Positions 23,107 through 34,620 of a stretch of 64,000 nucleotides of DNA are shown here, in pieces. Under the pieces are notes generated by a model that was not told the origin of the DNA, ran no database searches, and was given only the letters and a program-made list of their open reading frames with translations. Source of the stretch: Dactylonectria macrodidyma (taxonomy: Eukaryota; Ascomycota; Sordariomycetes; Hypocreales; Nectriaceae); contig JAGMUV010000011.1 in assembly GCA_020744425.1 (NCBI GenBank), positions 1,426,001-1,490,000 on the forward strand. The letters run 5' to 3'. Each line of letters starts with the position of its first letter. Position 1 is the first letter of the stretch. The position numbers and the translations under genes were made by a program.

Positions 23107-24863
23107 ATGCATTTGATTCATCAGCAGCTGTGGCAATGTAAAATCCTAGCATCGTGTAGTTTTCTCGGCCAGAGTCGTTCGGCTTTTCCCTTGCTTCGTG
23201 TCCGACTAGCAATAGGTCCCGGCCTACCCTAGACACAAAGCGTTGAATAATTGATAGTGTTGCTTCATTCGAATAGCGTGTCCATTTCGAAAGCATCCCA
23301 CTTACTAGTTACGTCTAGTTTTATTCGTGATTATTCTACGTCCTTTTTTTTTCGGCTCAACTGAGATTTCGCGTCAAGGAATCTCGTTGAGGTGTCCGAT
23401 CCTCGAATATTTCTTTGTGAACCTTAGACCAAACATCCTGCCGGTGGCCATAAGCAACAATTTCTCAATCAGATATGTAGCCGACTTTTGATGAAAGTAA
23501 TGAAAGGTTATTCGGTCCCTCTGCTTGTCGACAACCAAATCTGTAATGACCCAGGTTTCTTCGGCTGCTTGGCGCGCCTGCCGACCTCGGCTTATTAGGT
23601 GCACCACTGTGTACGAGCCAAGCCCACTCTCCCAGCTCATAAAACACGATTAATGGAATACTGCCTTTGTTTCATGAGAGAGGAGATCGCACAGATCAGC
23701 GGACAGAAAATCGAGTACAGCAATCATCCTTGTCGCGGAAGTTGTACTTGTGGTCACCGCTCTCGGGCTATGGCTGCGGGTGCGCCTTTCAATGAAGCAC
23801 AATACCAGGTCCAGCCAATACACCAGTCACGTATATTGCACAAATGCATTGAAATCGAGAACATTTCACGGCTTCGCAACACGGAAACAAGTGATAGTTC
23901 CACTAGGTAGTTTTCTACCAACTTCCCGAATTTTGTCAAAGCGCACGATGAATTAACATGCTCACATGAAGGGATCGCGAAACGGCAGTTGATCGCGGTG
24001 GAGGATTCAATTGTTTCAATCATACGAGATCCATTGGACTATCGGAAGACTCGAAACAGATTACCCGATGCTGGTAGGGAACTAATCGCGCGAATATATT
24101 CCCATGCCATTATTCATGCCTAATTAACTATATCTGGCCTCTCCATGGTACCTTTGGCGCTTGCACCTCATGCAGGTTTGTAATCAGACTTCATCTTCAA
24201 TAAACTATACAAGCACACCTTCCCTAATCGCCATTGTACCACAGACAATAGTGCAAATCCCTTGCACCGACTCTTGCGTCATTGGGTCGAGAAGATAGTG
24301 ATTGTTCTTTAATCCTTGGCATCCAAAAGTTCCGCATAGGCTGGATCGACTATACTAGGCGGGGCAGCTTAAAACAGCTCATATGACTTCCCAACTTCCT
24401 CATTTTTTTCGGAGTCGTTTCACTAATGAGAAGGTAGCATGCCGGATTGGCAATACTACCTGCAGGGGATCTCGCCTTGGATGACACCATTGCTTCTCTG
24501 GAGCAGCAGGGTAGTACTGGGGCCGTGATCAGTAGCCGAGTTTATTCCTCTTCAGGAAGCTCCATCGTGGAAGCGCCTTGGCCTTCGTATTAAGCTTAAG
24601 ATCTCCTCCCCGTTGTAGAAGGAGGTCCGAGCTGCCATGCCATTTGGTCGATCCTCACGCTTGCAAGTCCCGCCTCGGAGCGATCCGTGATGGAAAGATT
24701 CCATTAGGAAGGTTCTATGCAGCGACTCGCATTATAGATTCGGCGTTAGTAGGTGGACCTGACGGTGGTAGCCAGTCTTTATATGTATATATAGGGTATC
24801 GCTCCGAATGCTTCTTTCGATACTCTCTTTGTGCCTCATCGCAATACCTGACTATCGCCTATC
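23107..24863. other. Gene-free intergenic stretch
   Basis: About 1.7 kb with only short overlapping frames. A TA-rich run at about 24779-24793, some 75 nt before the aminopeptidase ATG, is a plausible TATA region. Nothing else seen. Confidence 0.4.
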
Positions 24864-26251
24864 ATGCATTTCAACGCTGTGCTAGCCATCCTTGCGGCGA
24901 CATCCCACGTTGCGGTGGCCGCCCCAACTGATACCAAGTTGGCGGTCCAGCCAAGGCGCTTGATCAAGACCTCTGAGGAGGACCCAGGTCGATGGGTCAC
25001 TGAAGAGGAGAAGGATGAGTTGACTTCGGAGTCAAAGCGTACCCAGTTCATCGATATCACTGATATCAAGGTATTACTGATACTCTGTAGCGTGAGTTCA
25101 TCCGCTAATCAGCGACCAGGATGAGGAGGTTCTCTCCATTCTCTCCACACCCCCCACGGAATCGTCGATCAAGGCGCGCCAGGCAACTTACCCTACTACC
25201 CTTACCCACATCACGGAGGCCAATTCCTTGATTTCGGGAGTGTCAAACACTGGGCCTCAAAGCTGGTTGCAGACCCTGACCAAGTAGGTCTAACCCCAGA
25301 GGAACTATTGATATTTGACTTATCCAATCTGAAGCTTCCAAAACCGTCACTACCGGTCTACGTATGGCACTCAAGCTGGTACTTGGCTTCTCAACCAAGT
25401 TAAGACCATCGCCGCTGCCAACCCCGCCATTACAGTTCGAAGCTTCGCCCATTCCTTCAACCAGCCATCTATCATTGCCCGTCTCCCAGGCCGCAGCTCC
25501 GACCTCGGTAAGCTACCACGGCCACATCATCACACTACTGTGTCTAGTCCTAATTGTATTTTCCAGTCATTGTTGGTGCTCACTACGACTCCACGGCCGG
25601 CTCGACGACCGCTCGTGCCCCTGGAGCGGATGACAATGGCTCCGGCTCCGTCAACCTCCTGGAGGCTCTCCGTATCCTCGCCAACGCCGGCTTCCAGCCC
25701 GAAAACACCATCGAATTCCACTGGTACGCTGGTGAGGAGGGAGGCTTATTGGGCTCCCAGGCCGTTTACCGCAGCTATAGCTCCGCGGGCGAGACCGTGC
25801 TGGCCTTCCTTAACCAGGACATGACGGGCTACTCGCCTGGAGGCAAGGCTACAGTCTACACAGATTACGTGGATGCTAGCCTTACCTCGTATGTGACGCT
25901 CATCGCTCGACAGTACACTGGCTTGGCCGTCTCGACCTCGCAGTGTGGCTACGGTTGCTCTGATCACGCCAGTGCCCGAGCCGCTGGTTTCCGTGAGTCT
26001 TCACACTTCTAATAAGTATCAGGAAGATAACTAACCATCAATAGCCGCTGCATTTATTTCTTCGGAGCCGTTCGATACGCACAATTCCAACATTCATAGT
26101 TCTCGAGATGTGAGTGCTGAATTTTAATGACGAATCCGAATCGGAAATCATGCTAATGTGCTGGTAGACGTATGCTAGCATTAATTGGACATCAGTATTG
26201 CGGCACTCGAAGCTCACGGTTGGATTCCTTGTCGAGGCGTCTTATTTGTGA
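24864..26251 (+). CDS. lap1: Secreted leucine aminopeptidase, M28 family (Lap1-like)
   Basis: Six exons 24864-25070, 25120-25283, 25335-25507, 25567-25992, 26045-26109, 26168-26251 give about 372 aa, phases consistent. Signal peptide MHFNAVLAILAATSHVAVA, then an inhibitory-type propeptide of about 60-70 residues. The catalytic domain has the two-zinc M28 ligand set: H187 in GAHYD, the Asp pair in GADDNGSGS (203-204), E238-E239 in HWYAGEEGGLLGS (general base and zinc ligand), an Asp in LNQDMTGY and a His in CSDHASARAAGF, with the two cysteines of CGYGC as a likely disulfide. Releases N-terminal Leu and other hydrophobic residues from peptides outside the cell. Length is slightly short of typical fungal Lap1 (about 385). 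Confidence 0.92.
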
Positions 26252-28152
26252 GCTTCCTTCTCAGAAGAGGATACATCTTGGCAACTCTCTCGACGACTGG
26301 ATCCACGTACTCTATCTCTATCAGTATTGGCAAGGCGTAGGATACAAAGCTTCATGTGAACATGGGAATGAGATTACATACTCACAATGTGGACGAGTAG
26401 CGACTTTCTTCACCACTAAAATCGGTGAATGAATTCTCATTAGTTTCAAATATTCAGAGTCATTATTAGCCCAACCAAGGTGTCCACGATGAGAACCGCA
26501 TAAAATCACCTGTGCCGTGATATGTCGATGTCTACCTAGTTTCCTGTGGACGTCGACCCGTTCATATTTACGATACTTGACCTCGGAGGAGATTCCTGCT
26601 GTTCAGAGTGAGGTAGTTACCCGGTCAAGACACAATTTCGACTTGATCCTTCCGGAGATTGACTCGCCTTGGGATAATCTACTGCCCCTCCAGATGTTTA
26701 GACTCCCCTCTATGTCGATAAGAAAGTCTACAGCTGTCCTGTGGATAAAGTGAGCCATATGGATCTAATCTCCAAGACAGCTGATATCAGCATCGTGATC
26801 CAGGCACTAGAAAGTATATCTTACGTGGGCTTCTAGGGGCTGCCCTAAATGACTGAATTTTATTATTGACGTCGCTTGCTCGCATTTCGTATTGAGTTCT
26901 ACTACTGAGAGCGGCCTATCTCGAACTAGATATCTATCCAAAATCGTGTCGTCAGCCCCAGCCAGCCATTAGCTCAAAAACTGAAGGCCCGGGGTAATAA
27001 TTTTGGGTTTGGTATAGGGAGAGAGCAAGGAGGCCAAATATCATTGAAGTCTTTCTCGTAGATCTTTCGATCTTCGCCTGACCTCAGAAGGAGATATTGG
27101 TACATGGCCGTTAGACCCTCCGGCATCACGCGGAGTCAATGGTAGATGCCCTCTTCAAGGTCCCAAATGTTGATACCGATGGCGCCGACCGAGGAGGCGT
27201 TGGCATCGCCTGTGGACTTCCCATAGGAGAGATGGTCATCTTCATCCGAAGGGTGCTCAAATTAGAGAATCACAGCATCGGCTACAATGGTAAAGGTGAA
27301 GATGATGGCGATCTCGAAATCATCGCGAGTTTTCGGCTTTAGGGGCCTCATCTTGCCAATGGCGACAGCGAAAGAGGTAGGGGATATGCCTCGTACTCGG
27401 GATGTCTAGAGTCCAGGAGGTTAAAGACACAAAATGGAGTTGAAAGAAGGAAGATGAGCATGCCCCAGGTCAGCAGTCGCCTGAGGCTATTATTCTCACT
27501 TCAGGCAGCAATGGAAAGCGCAAAAAGAATAGTTCGGTCGGTAGGTGTCTGGGGATGGGATTGGCTGAGAATGCTTAATTCTTGTTGGGGCTTCAGCCAC
27601 ATGCAGCTTGAAGAAGTGGCGGAAAGTCAGGCTCTCGTGGACCTAAGACTCTCCTACCCTGCCTTTCTTAAGAAATAGAATGAATCTTGGTGCTGCATGA
27701 CGCATAACTGCTAGTAATATAGATAACTAGGGACCAAGCTTTAGAGAAGCTCTCAACAAATCTGCAATATTTTTGCTGGGTCTAATGAAGTACGCACCAG
27801 ACGCTAGGGCAATTTGAATAGAAGCTTCGATGTCAAGGTTGTATCTCGACCTGCCCTGGAATGAACTAAGCTGCCACGTGACGACGCCTCCTCGACACAA
27901 AACAACGCGCTCAGCTGAACGAAGCCACCAATTCCATCATCTTCATTATATCTACCGGCGACGTTAACGTGTCGTGATCTGCCTCTCTCTAGCTATTACT
28001 CACCTGGCCTGTTTTCTCGTCTGGTTTGTGGTGATTACAGCTGGACTCTAAGTGGCCCACCTCCTCTCGGGTCTACCAGCCTTATTGGTACCGTGTCTTC
28101 ATCATTTTCGACATCCTTGATAGCATCGATCTCTTGCCCACGATACGTCTGC
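26252..28152. other. Intergenic with a probable decayed membrane-protein gene
   Basis: Mostly non-coding. Minus-strand reading at about 27600-27120 gives membrane-protein-like stretches interrupted by stops (annotated separately). The remainder shows nothing. Confidence 0.35.
27121..27600 (-). pseudogene. Remnant of an unidentified polytopic membrane protein
   Basis: On the minus strand, segments such as TILFALSIAA and LLTWGMLIFLLSTPFCVFNL, followed by a soluble stretch (LLDSRHPEYEAYPLPLSLS), read as a membrane protein but contain in-frame stops (one directly after the first hydrophobic segment, more after position 27360). No intron explains them. Family unknown. Confidence 0.3.
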
Positions 28153-30612
28153 ATGGCGAGGCTTCACTGGGTCCTCCGGTTGATATACATTGTTGCCGGC
28201 GTCTCCTTCTGCGTCAGCGTCTCGATCCCAAGCCTGAGAGCTAACAGTATTGTCGTCTTTTTCTCCAGTGTGGCCTTTCTACTTGTCTGCTTGGTTATCG
28301 CTTTGGCTAGATTCATCATCCGGTGTGTAGTAGGGATCTTGCGGCTATTCATTCGCTGCACAAAGTACACAGTCCAGATCTGCTACAAGCCCATCTTGAT
28401 CCTGCCTCGAATTGCCTCCTTTGTTATCATTTTGCTCTATCTGCCCCTGTTGATCAAGTATCGACAAGACTCGCAAAACTTGGTGGCCATCATCGGAGCC
28501 GCGATCCTGGTGACTCTCTTGCCTTGGCTATGGGTCAAAGTGAAGATTTCTCTACGTCAAAGATCGGATAGCATGGCCCACAACCAGTCTCAACAGGATC
28601 AATCTGATTCACGGTCAGCAAAAGCGAAACATGGCTCAAAAACAACACCAAAGCCTTTTGACCCGAACATCCCCATCTATCGACCCATTCCAACGTCTAC
28701 TAGCATTCGCACTCTTCGATTGGAACCCGGCTCTGACTACGATCCCATAGTCTGTTCCATGCGGTTTGCCGATGTGAACGCCGCGCCATCTTATGAGGCT
28801 CTCTCCTACGTGTGGGGCGATAAGAATGTCAGGCAAAACGTCATACTACACGATAGAAATTTCCCGGTCACAACGAATCTGAAAGACGCCCTACAGAATA
28901 TCCGGCGGCCAGATCGCAGCCGCTTGATCTGGGTCGACGCAATTTGCATCAACCAAGACGACTCTGACGAGAAAGACGTTCAGATTAGACTCATGAGCTC
29001 AGTCTACCGGAATGCCTCGCGAGTTCTTGCATGGCTCGGCCCCAAGGACGAAGATGCTGCCAAAGCTTACAAAATCTTTGCAAGCAATGGTCAAATTGCT
29101 CAATTCAGAGTTGAAGCTGAGGCACTGATCGACGACGCAGTGGGCGAAGACGATCCGAAAGCCAAGGACTTCCTACGTCGAAGAGAGGAGTTCAACGATA
29201 GCTTGGACTACCGTGGCCTGAAGGCGTTTTTCGAGAAGCGCCCATGGTTCCGCCGAGTGTGGATCGCCCAAGAAATCGGGCTCTCGAGAGAAGCCCTGCT
29301 TCTTTGTGGCGACCTAAGCATCTCATGGAAGGAAGTTGTTAGGACGTTGCAGGATCTCGGAAATCCAAGGCGAATCCACGATCTTACAGAGATGAAGTAC
29401 ATATTCATCTCGAAGCAGGCATGGACAACTTACTCCGTATTCGAATCTCACAGGCGGGGAACCAGTCCTGTCACCAGCGCTGAGGAAGACACAAAGCTAA
29501 GAAGGCAGATGGATTTTGTTGACGTGATGGAGTGTGCGTGGTACCGAGAAGCAACTGATGAAAAGGACTACATTTATGCCTTCTTGGGACATCCAACAGC
29601 AATCGTTCGAGGGAAGCTCATCATTGAACCGGAGACCGCCAAGTCAATTAAGTTCGGGAATGTGTACGCACGTTTTGTCGGGAACGCCATTCGCGCGACC
29701 AACAGTCTCAGAATCCTATCCCACGTCAGCCACAACTTCTACGGTACGTTCCCGCCCGAGTCGATCCCAACTTGGGTGCCCAGGTGGAACGAAGAAAACG
29801 ATATCTCTGGACTGGGGCGGCTATCATCTTCCTGGTACGGAGCTTCGGGCAATGTCTCCCCCGAGTTCGACGTAAGTTCAACAATGCTTTCCCTCAGTGG
29901 CATCCAGTTCGACAAAGTGATGTTCATGTCCAAGGTTCGCACCGGCTTCACTTACTCTCTGGAGCTGCTCGAACCAGGCCACCTGGAAGATGATGTCTTC
30001 GAGGGCAGTTGGCAATTCGCACGGCTACATCCTCTATCTATGCTATCTTGGTTCTCGCCGTACGGACCCAAGGACAAGCAGCTTGATGCTTTTGCCTTGA
30101 CCTTGACTGCAGGCAGTGTAGGCGATGGCATCACCAGCTCTGGACGAGTATCAGACATGGGGCAGTTCCGCCGTGACTTTTGGCAGTACCGTGCCTTGGC
30201 ATTCAGCGCATCGCAGGCATTAGGCCCTGAGCACAGAGAGGATCTTGGCTGGACCAGGAGAGTAGAAGGGCTGAATCTTGGGCGTGACGAGGAGATTATC
30301 GAGGGGAAACTGGCTGAGCTTGCCGAAGGGGGGGATTACGACCGGTTCATGTGGAAGGCGAACCAGCGTTGTCATGGCAGGCGCTTTTTTGTCACGCGAA
30401 AGGGGTATTTCGGAATCGGACCAGAGTGCATGGAGCGTGGGGATATCATTGCGGTGTTGTTTGGGGGGAAGGTTCCATATGTGTTGAGGGCGACGGATGG
30501 GGGGAGGTATTTTTTCATTGGGGAGTGTTATGTGCATGGGATTATGAGTGGGGAGGTGATTGAGAAGTGGAGGATAGGCAAGTTCAAGAAACAGACTTTT
30601 GATATGATCTAG
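28153..30612 (+). CDS. HET-domain protein with N-terminal transmembrane bundle
   Basis: Single exon; the ATG at 28153 is the first methionine and gives 819 aa. Residues about 5-140 contain four or more hydrophobic segments (LIYIVAGVSFCVSVSI, IVVFFSSVAFLLVCLVIALA, PRIASFVIILLYLPLLI, LVAIIGAAILVTLLPWLWV), followed by a basic/polar linker. The HET domain starts at about residue 190: IRTLRLEPGS, YEALSYVWGD (214 on), RLIWVDAICINQDD, the VYRNASRVLAWLGP block and RPWFRRVWIAQEIGLS. A C-terminal region ends in a module common to HET proteins (FFVTRKGYFGIGPECMERGD). HET proteins execute heterokaryon-incompatibility cell death. The membrane bundle is unusual and suggests attachment to a membrane. Confidence 0.85.
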   Translation: MARLHWVLRLIYIVAGVSFCVSVSIPSLRANSIVVFFSSVAFLLVCLVIALARFIIRCVVGILRLFIRCTKYTVQICYKPILILPRIASFVIILLYLPLLIKYRQDSQNLVAIIGAAILVTLLPWLWVKVKISLRQRSDSMAHNQSQQDQSDSRSAKAKHGSKTTPKPFDPNIPIYRPIPTSTSIRTLRLEPGSDYDPIVCSMRFADVNAAPSYEALSYVWGDKNVRQNVILHDRNFPVTTNLKDALQNIRRPDRSRLIWVDAICINQDDSDEKDVQIRLMSSVYRNASRVLAWLGPKDEDAAKAYKIFASNGQIAQFRVEAEALIDDAVGEDDPKAKDFLRRREEFNDSLDYRGLKAFFEKRPWFRRVWIAQEIGLSREALLLCGDLSISWKEVVRTLQDLGNPRRIHDLTEMKYIFISKQAWTTYSVFESHRRGTSPVTSAEEDTKLRRQMDFVDVMECAWYREATDEKDYIYAFLGHPTAIVRGKLIIEPETAKSIKFGNVYARFVGNAIRATNSLRILSHVSHNFYGTFPPESIPTWVPRWNEENDISGLGRLSSSWYGASGNVSPEFDVSSTMLSLSGIQFDKVMFMSKVRTGFTYSLELLEPGHLEDDVFEGSWQFARLHPLSMLSWFSPYGPKDKQLDAFALTLTAGSVGDGITSSGRVSDMGQFRRDFWQYRALAFSASQALGPEHREDLGWTRRVEGLNLGRDEEIIEGKLAELAEGGDYDRFMWKANQRCHGRRFFVTRKGYFGIGPECMERGDIIAVLFGGKVPYVLRATDGGRYFFIGECYVHGIMSGEVIEKWRIGKFKKQTFDMI

Positions 30613-31655
30613 GAAGATATGACTGAGAGGTTGCGCGTTATGCAGTCTGTCGACGGATTCTCGTTTGAGATTAGATACATACTGATAACTACATGGGAAA
30701 TAGCTCTCTATCTTTTGATGCGAAGGTACCAGCCTCAAAGGTTCTCCGGAGAATGTGGGTAAAACCCAAAAAAGTTATTGAATGACAGGGAGGCGCTTTA
30801 AAAGGATCTCCATTTTAGTTTGCCCTCTGCTGAGGCCTTAACAGCCAACAGGGCTCAGCGCCAACTAATACTGTGTTCATAAACAAAGGGGAGGCATAAA
30901 AGCCTCAAAACCGCCTTGGATTATTTCGGGGTCTAATAAAATCGAATTGACTTTAATGAAACGCGGACATGTCCCGCTCCTCGCCCCCTAGGGCGGTGCT
31001 TAAAATATCCGTCCTAGTATCGCCAGCTATCATTTCGGCGTTGCCAGTAGCCAACCAGCTACAGAGCCTATGCTCCGCAATATTTATACATCACCGAAAC
31101 AACTGGTTCGATCTGTCCGTAGTGAAAGCCTAGCCTCTCGTAAGGAACTGAGTTTCCCTTTTGAGTTGGCCAGGTCCAGCTGAACGAGCGGGAAACCGGC
31201 GCTAGAGATGAACGCTTCCTAACTTTTAAGGCACACGTAGGTATCACCAGCCAATTGCAGTGGTTACGCTGAGATGAAAAAGGATCACATGCAAGCGTTT
31301 TTCGTGTTCTCGGCAAGATGGCCCGATGTCTTGTCGATCCTATTCCAGAGTCCCTTCATTCAGGGTGATAGGGTGAAGGCAGAGAGAAAAGTTTTGAGTG
31401 CAGTCAGGACTGAGGAGCTGGTGCACAACAACGGAGTTTTCGGCCAAGCCCTGAGTTTAGAAGATCGGAGCACACCTTGTAATTCCCTTACAAACTGACG
31501 CGAGGCCTCCGTATACGATGAGAAGCTCGAAGGTCAAGAGTCCATCCCACACTATAAAAAGCCTGGTACCCCATACCTTACAATTATTCCACTAGACACA
31601 CTCGAGGACTTTACGCAAGTCTACTCTATTCTACACTTTTAAGACCATTATCAAC
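30613..31655. other. Intergenic
   Basis: No gene supported. The right end carries the promoter of the small secreted protein gene. Confidence 0.4.
31553..31559 (+). promoter_or_regulatory. TATA box (TATAAAA) of the small secreted protein gene
   Basis: Perfect TATAAAA 97 nt before the ATG at 31656, a usual distance in filamentous fungi. Confidence 0.5.
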
Positions 31656-32273
31656 ATGCAATCCTCGCTTATTACCCTCACGGCTATTCTTGCTGCAATG
31701 GCCGCTCCGGTCGCCGGTCACAGACCCGTCCACCCGCAAGACCAAGCTCATGTACGTCGGCGACGCATTTGATGATGCTTGGGTTAGGGTAAGAGGTCTC
31801 CATGCACTCATCTTGAACTCTGAAACCTAGCATTGCGGTGGTAGACCCCGGCATCCATCGACATCATGATTGATGCATTCTCAGCCATTCACGGCAATCC
31901 AAATGGCGACAAGAACAAGGTCATCAACCCTGTGAAGTGGGAGTTGACTGGCAAAGTCAACACTCAGTACGCGGCACCTGGTGCTAGTTGGCTGACTGCT
32001 GGCGGTGGCTCCTCGCCTTCCCAGCCGACTGCGGGCGCCATTGGAGACAAATGTGACGGACAGACCAAACTGTGCAACAGCGGACTGACTTGCATGAGCC
32101 TCGATGGCGTGTGCAGCGACAAGGGTTGCAACTGGGGGTAAGTGAACTGGATCCAAGACTATGATAACGAGCTAACTTGGTGTTTTCCTTGTAGATGCAC
32201 CGGATGGGCATGCAGTTCCACCTCCATTTGCCAAAAGCCTAACACCTGCGTTAACAGTGTTTGCAAGGCTTAA
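31656..32273 (+). CDS. Small cysteine-rich secreted protein (effector-like), frame uncertain near N-terminus
   Basis: Best intact model: exons 31656-31751, 31845-32137, 32195-32273, about 155 aa. Signal peptide MQSSLITLTAILAAMAAPVA; the C-terminal 55 residues hold ten cysteines (CDGQTKLCNSGLTCMSLDG, then CSDKGCNWGC and onward), suggesting a disulfide-rich fold. Intron 2 (57 nt) is canonical. Intron 1 in this model is 93 nt (donor GTACGT). A competing donor at 31789 (GTAAGA) would give a normal 56-nt intron and keep a protein-like segment (KLMYVGDAFDDAWVR), but that segment is in another frame from the signal peptide. So either intron 1 is long or a small indel near 31716 has broken the gene. 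No family recognised. A TATAAAA box precedes it. Confidence 0.6.
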
Positions 32274-32932
32274 GACGCAATGAATGCCATGAAACCGAGC
32301 GAGGTGATCTGATCAGTCTTTGTAGATATAGACTTCAGTATTATGGGCGTAACTTGCGGGAAAGTACTTGCCCGAAGGAGTTACTACGCAAAAGTCTGCC
32401 CGCTCCTTCAAGGGCGAGTTGTCGGTACAGAGGCAAAAGAACCCGGTTTTTTCTTTTCTCACGGAAGGGGTTACTTCATATGGCTAGCTCATTGATGTAT
32501 ATATTAGCAGTCTGAAACAGCGCTCAGTAGGAACACGAATATACTAGATGCACTAATTCTGCTACAACCCCACCTGAAGCTTCTGAATACCCTTCGAGTA
32601 CTTGGTAACAATATCGGGTACGGTCCGTTGGGGACTTCCAACGCGAGCCATAATACTACAGTGCACTACCTTCAGTAATTAGGCCTCAAGAGTTCTCTAA
32701 GAATTCAACAAGTGAAGCAAAGTTCTCCGTAGCATGGTTGTAGCAACAAGTAAATATGAGAAGTTTGAGCACGCCCTCGCCTCATTATCTAGTGCTCAGT
32801 GTAGAGTATTTGCGTAGTACTCAGCTTCTCAGCAAGCTAGCTAGCGGATACAAAGGATTTTGACTCAGCCTTCGCGACTGGCAGCCCTCCCTTGGAAAAC
32901 TGGCTCTTAAAGCTCATCCACGCACCATCTTG
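32274..32932. other. Intergenic
   Basis: Downstream flanks of two convergent genes. No coding or repeat signal. Confidence 0.4.
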
Positions 32933-33559
32933 CTAGCTATTGATCTTAGGCGGGCCCAACTCTAGAATCACGAGCTGGGAAATCTCATTGCGCACGCCAG
33001 ATCCTGTGATAACGAGTCCACCGTCGCCTTCGAGCGCCTCAACGGGCGGAATGGGCTCGATATTGGCACCCTCTCCGACGTTGACGGCGTTGTAGCCGTC
33101 GAGCGATATATCGGGGGGCTCTTTGCTAGACTCTCTTGCTTTCACAGTGACATTGTAGCCGGCAACGTGCTGGATGAGTGGCTGGTTAACGGCTGCATCT
33201 GGCGTGTTGGTTTCTGTGGGGACCACCAGTGTCAGTAAATTTCATGGCTTTCCTTTCTTTCTCATCTCCTTGGGTTTCGTGGTAGAACCCTAGCACTTAC
33301 TTTCTCCCCAGAGTGCTGGTGGCATGTCTTTCAATATCGGAGTTCCTAGCAGTTCAATGGCATACTCTGGAAAGTTATCGTCTACTATTAGTTTGATGAC
33401 TAAATGAGATTCGTAGAGCTTGTCTGACAGCTGCATCGGCCAGACGGGCAGCTGGACCATCACAGTTGACCGAAAGAACGTACCCAAGCCGGTCCGGCTC
33501 GGCTTCGTGTCCAGAGGCACCGCGGAGCGCATGGGCGCAGAAGCGGGTGTGTGTGTCAT
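32933..33559 (-). CDS. Probable truncated C-terminal part of a large fungal protein (DUF6603-like)
   Basis: Two exons 33559-33301 and 33213-32933 joined by an 87-nt GT-AG intron in phase give about 179 aa. Segments such as STVMVQLPVWPMQLSDKLYE, IELLGTPILKDMPPALWGE, and PLIQHVAGYNVTVKARE read as a real protein, and recall from memory the C-terminal tail of large fungal DUF6603 proteins. There is no signal peptide, and the start at 33559 is simply the first ATG; the expected long N-terminal part is absent because opposite-strand sequence begins at about 33560. I read it as the 3' end of a broken gene; family assignment is tentative. Confidence 0.4.
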
Positions 33560-34620
33560 TTCCGATCTCCCTGAACGGTTCGATTTACGCTGCTACCGGA
33601 CTGGGAGAGGCCTTGAGATGTCGTGGGGATCCCCTCCCGCTGACTGACAACTTTACCTTGAGATCTCTCTTCCAAGTATTGGGCGTCGACGACACGCCCA
33701 TAGACTCGACGTCCATGTGGATCGAAGCTGCAGACACCGAGGCGTTGCTGCCAGAGAAGATTCTCAGAGAGGTTCAGGTCCGGGGCCCCTAGTTTCTTAA
33801 GATCTGGCACCAGATGTATCTCTCCGGAAACAACACCAGGTTGAAGAGTAAGATCTGGGAACAGAAGCTATTGTTCAACCTGCTCAAGTTACACGGAGCC
33901 CGTTCCAGTACGACTTGAGGACAACGCAGCCAGTTCTGACCAACAGCAGAGTTCTCGGGGTGCCCTACCCGGGGAACAATGCCGTGGATTTCTGCTACGT
34001 CGATGACAACCAGGCCGTCTCGAGTGTGCGCCTCCACTGGGACCAAAGTGACTTTGTCAACAAGCCTCTCGTGCCCGACATGCCCGTCCCCGCTACCGGC
34101 GCACTGGCGGCGTGCCAGGTCAACTCGGAGCGCATGCAGATCGTATGGGTCGGAGAGGGTGGTCGACTAGAGGCTATTGACCGTGGGCCTGGGCATGTAC
34201 GAGGCGACTTACAACCGGGCTCCGTACGAGGGACGCCGAACAGCCTTCTGCTATCCGAGCAGCGTAGACACTCGTGGAGGCGGCTCTATAGCCGCGGTAT
34301 CAAACCTGCAAGGGCGCGGCGAGTCGGTAATGTGGTGCGTCGACGTAACTGGCTGCACTCGGCCGCTCTTGTGGTGGAGCTGGGAAGGCGGCGTGTGGCA
34401 GTGGACCGCGACATCGGTCGCACGCGTAGCCACGACCCGCCACCTGTCGTCAGAACGATTGTCGGAGCTGCAACCTGGAGAAGTGGACAAAGTTCCCCGT
34501 CGCCGCGGCCTCGAGCGCCCATCGAGCGACGCGGCTGCGCGTGTTTGCGCAGCAGGAGCCGCAGGAACAGCAGGGAAGGAGTTGCGACAGGAGCTGGTCT
34601 GGGTCGGGTTGGACAATTGA
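33560..34620 (+). pseudogene. Broken beta-propeller/lectin-like gene remnants
   Basis: Protein-like + strand segments occur in successive frames: about 33560-33792 (SLFQVLGVDDTPIDSTSMW), 33940-34170 (SSVRLHWDQSDFVNK, QIVWVGEGGRLE) and 34190-34620 (GGSIAAVSN, ESVMWCVDVTG, LLWWSWEGGVWQWTA). The recurring pattern of a short strand, a W-V/W-W core and a Gly-rich turn resembles fucose-lectin-like propeller repeats. The frame changes between segments at about 34165-34195 and stops separate the first from the second; no intron reconciles them. Adjacent to the truncated minus-strand gene, as if both were damaged in one rearrangement. Confidence 0.4.
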
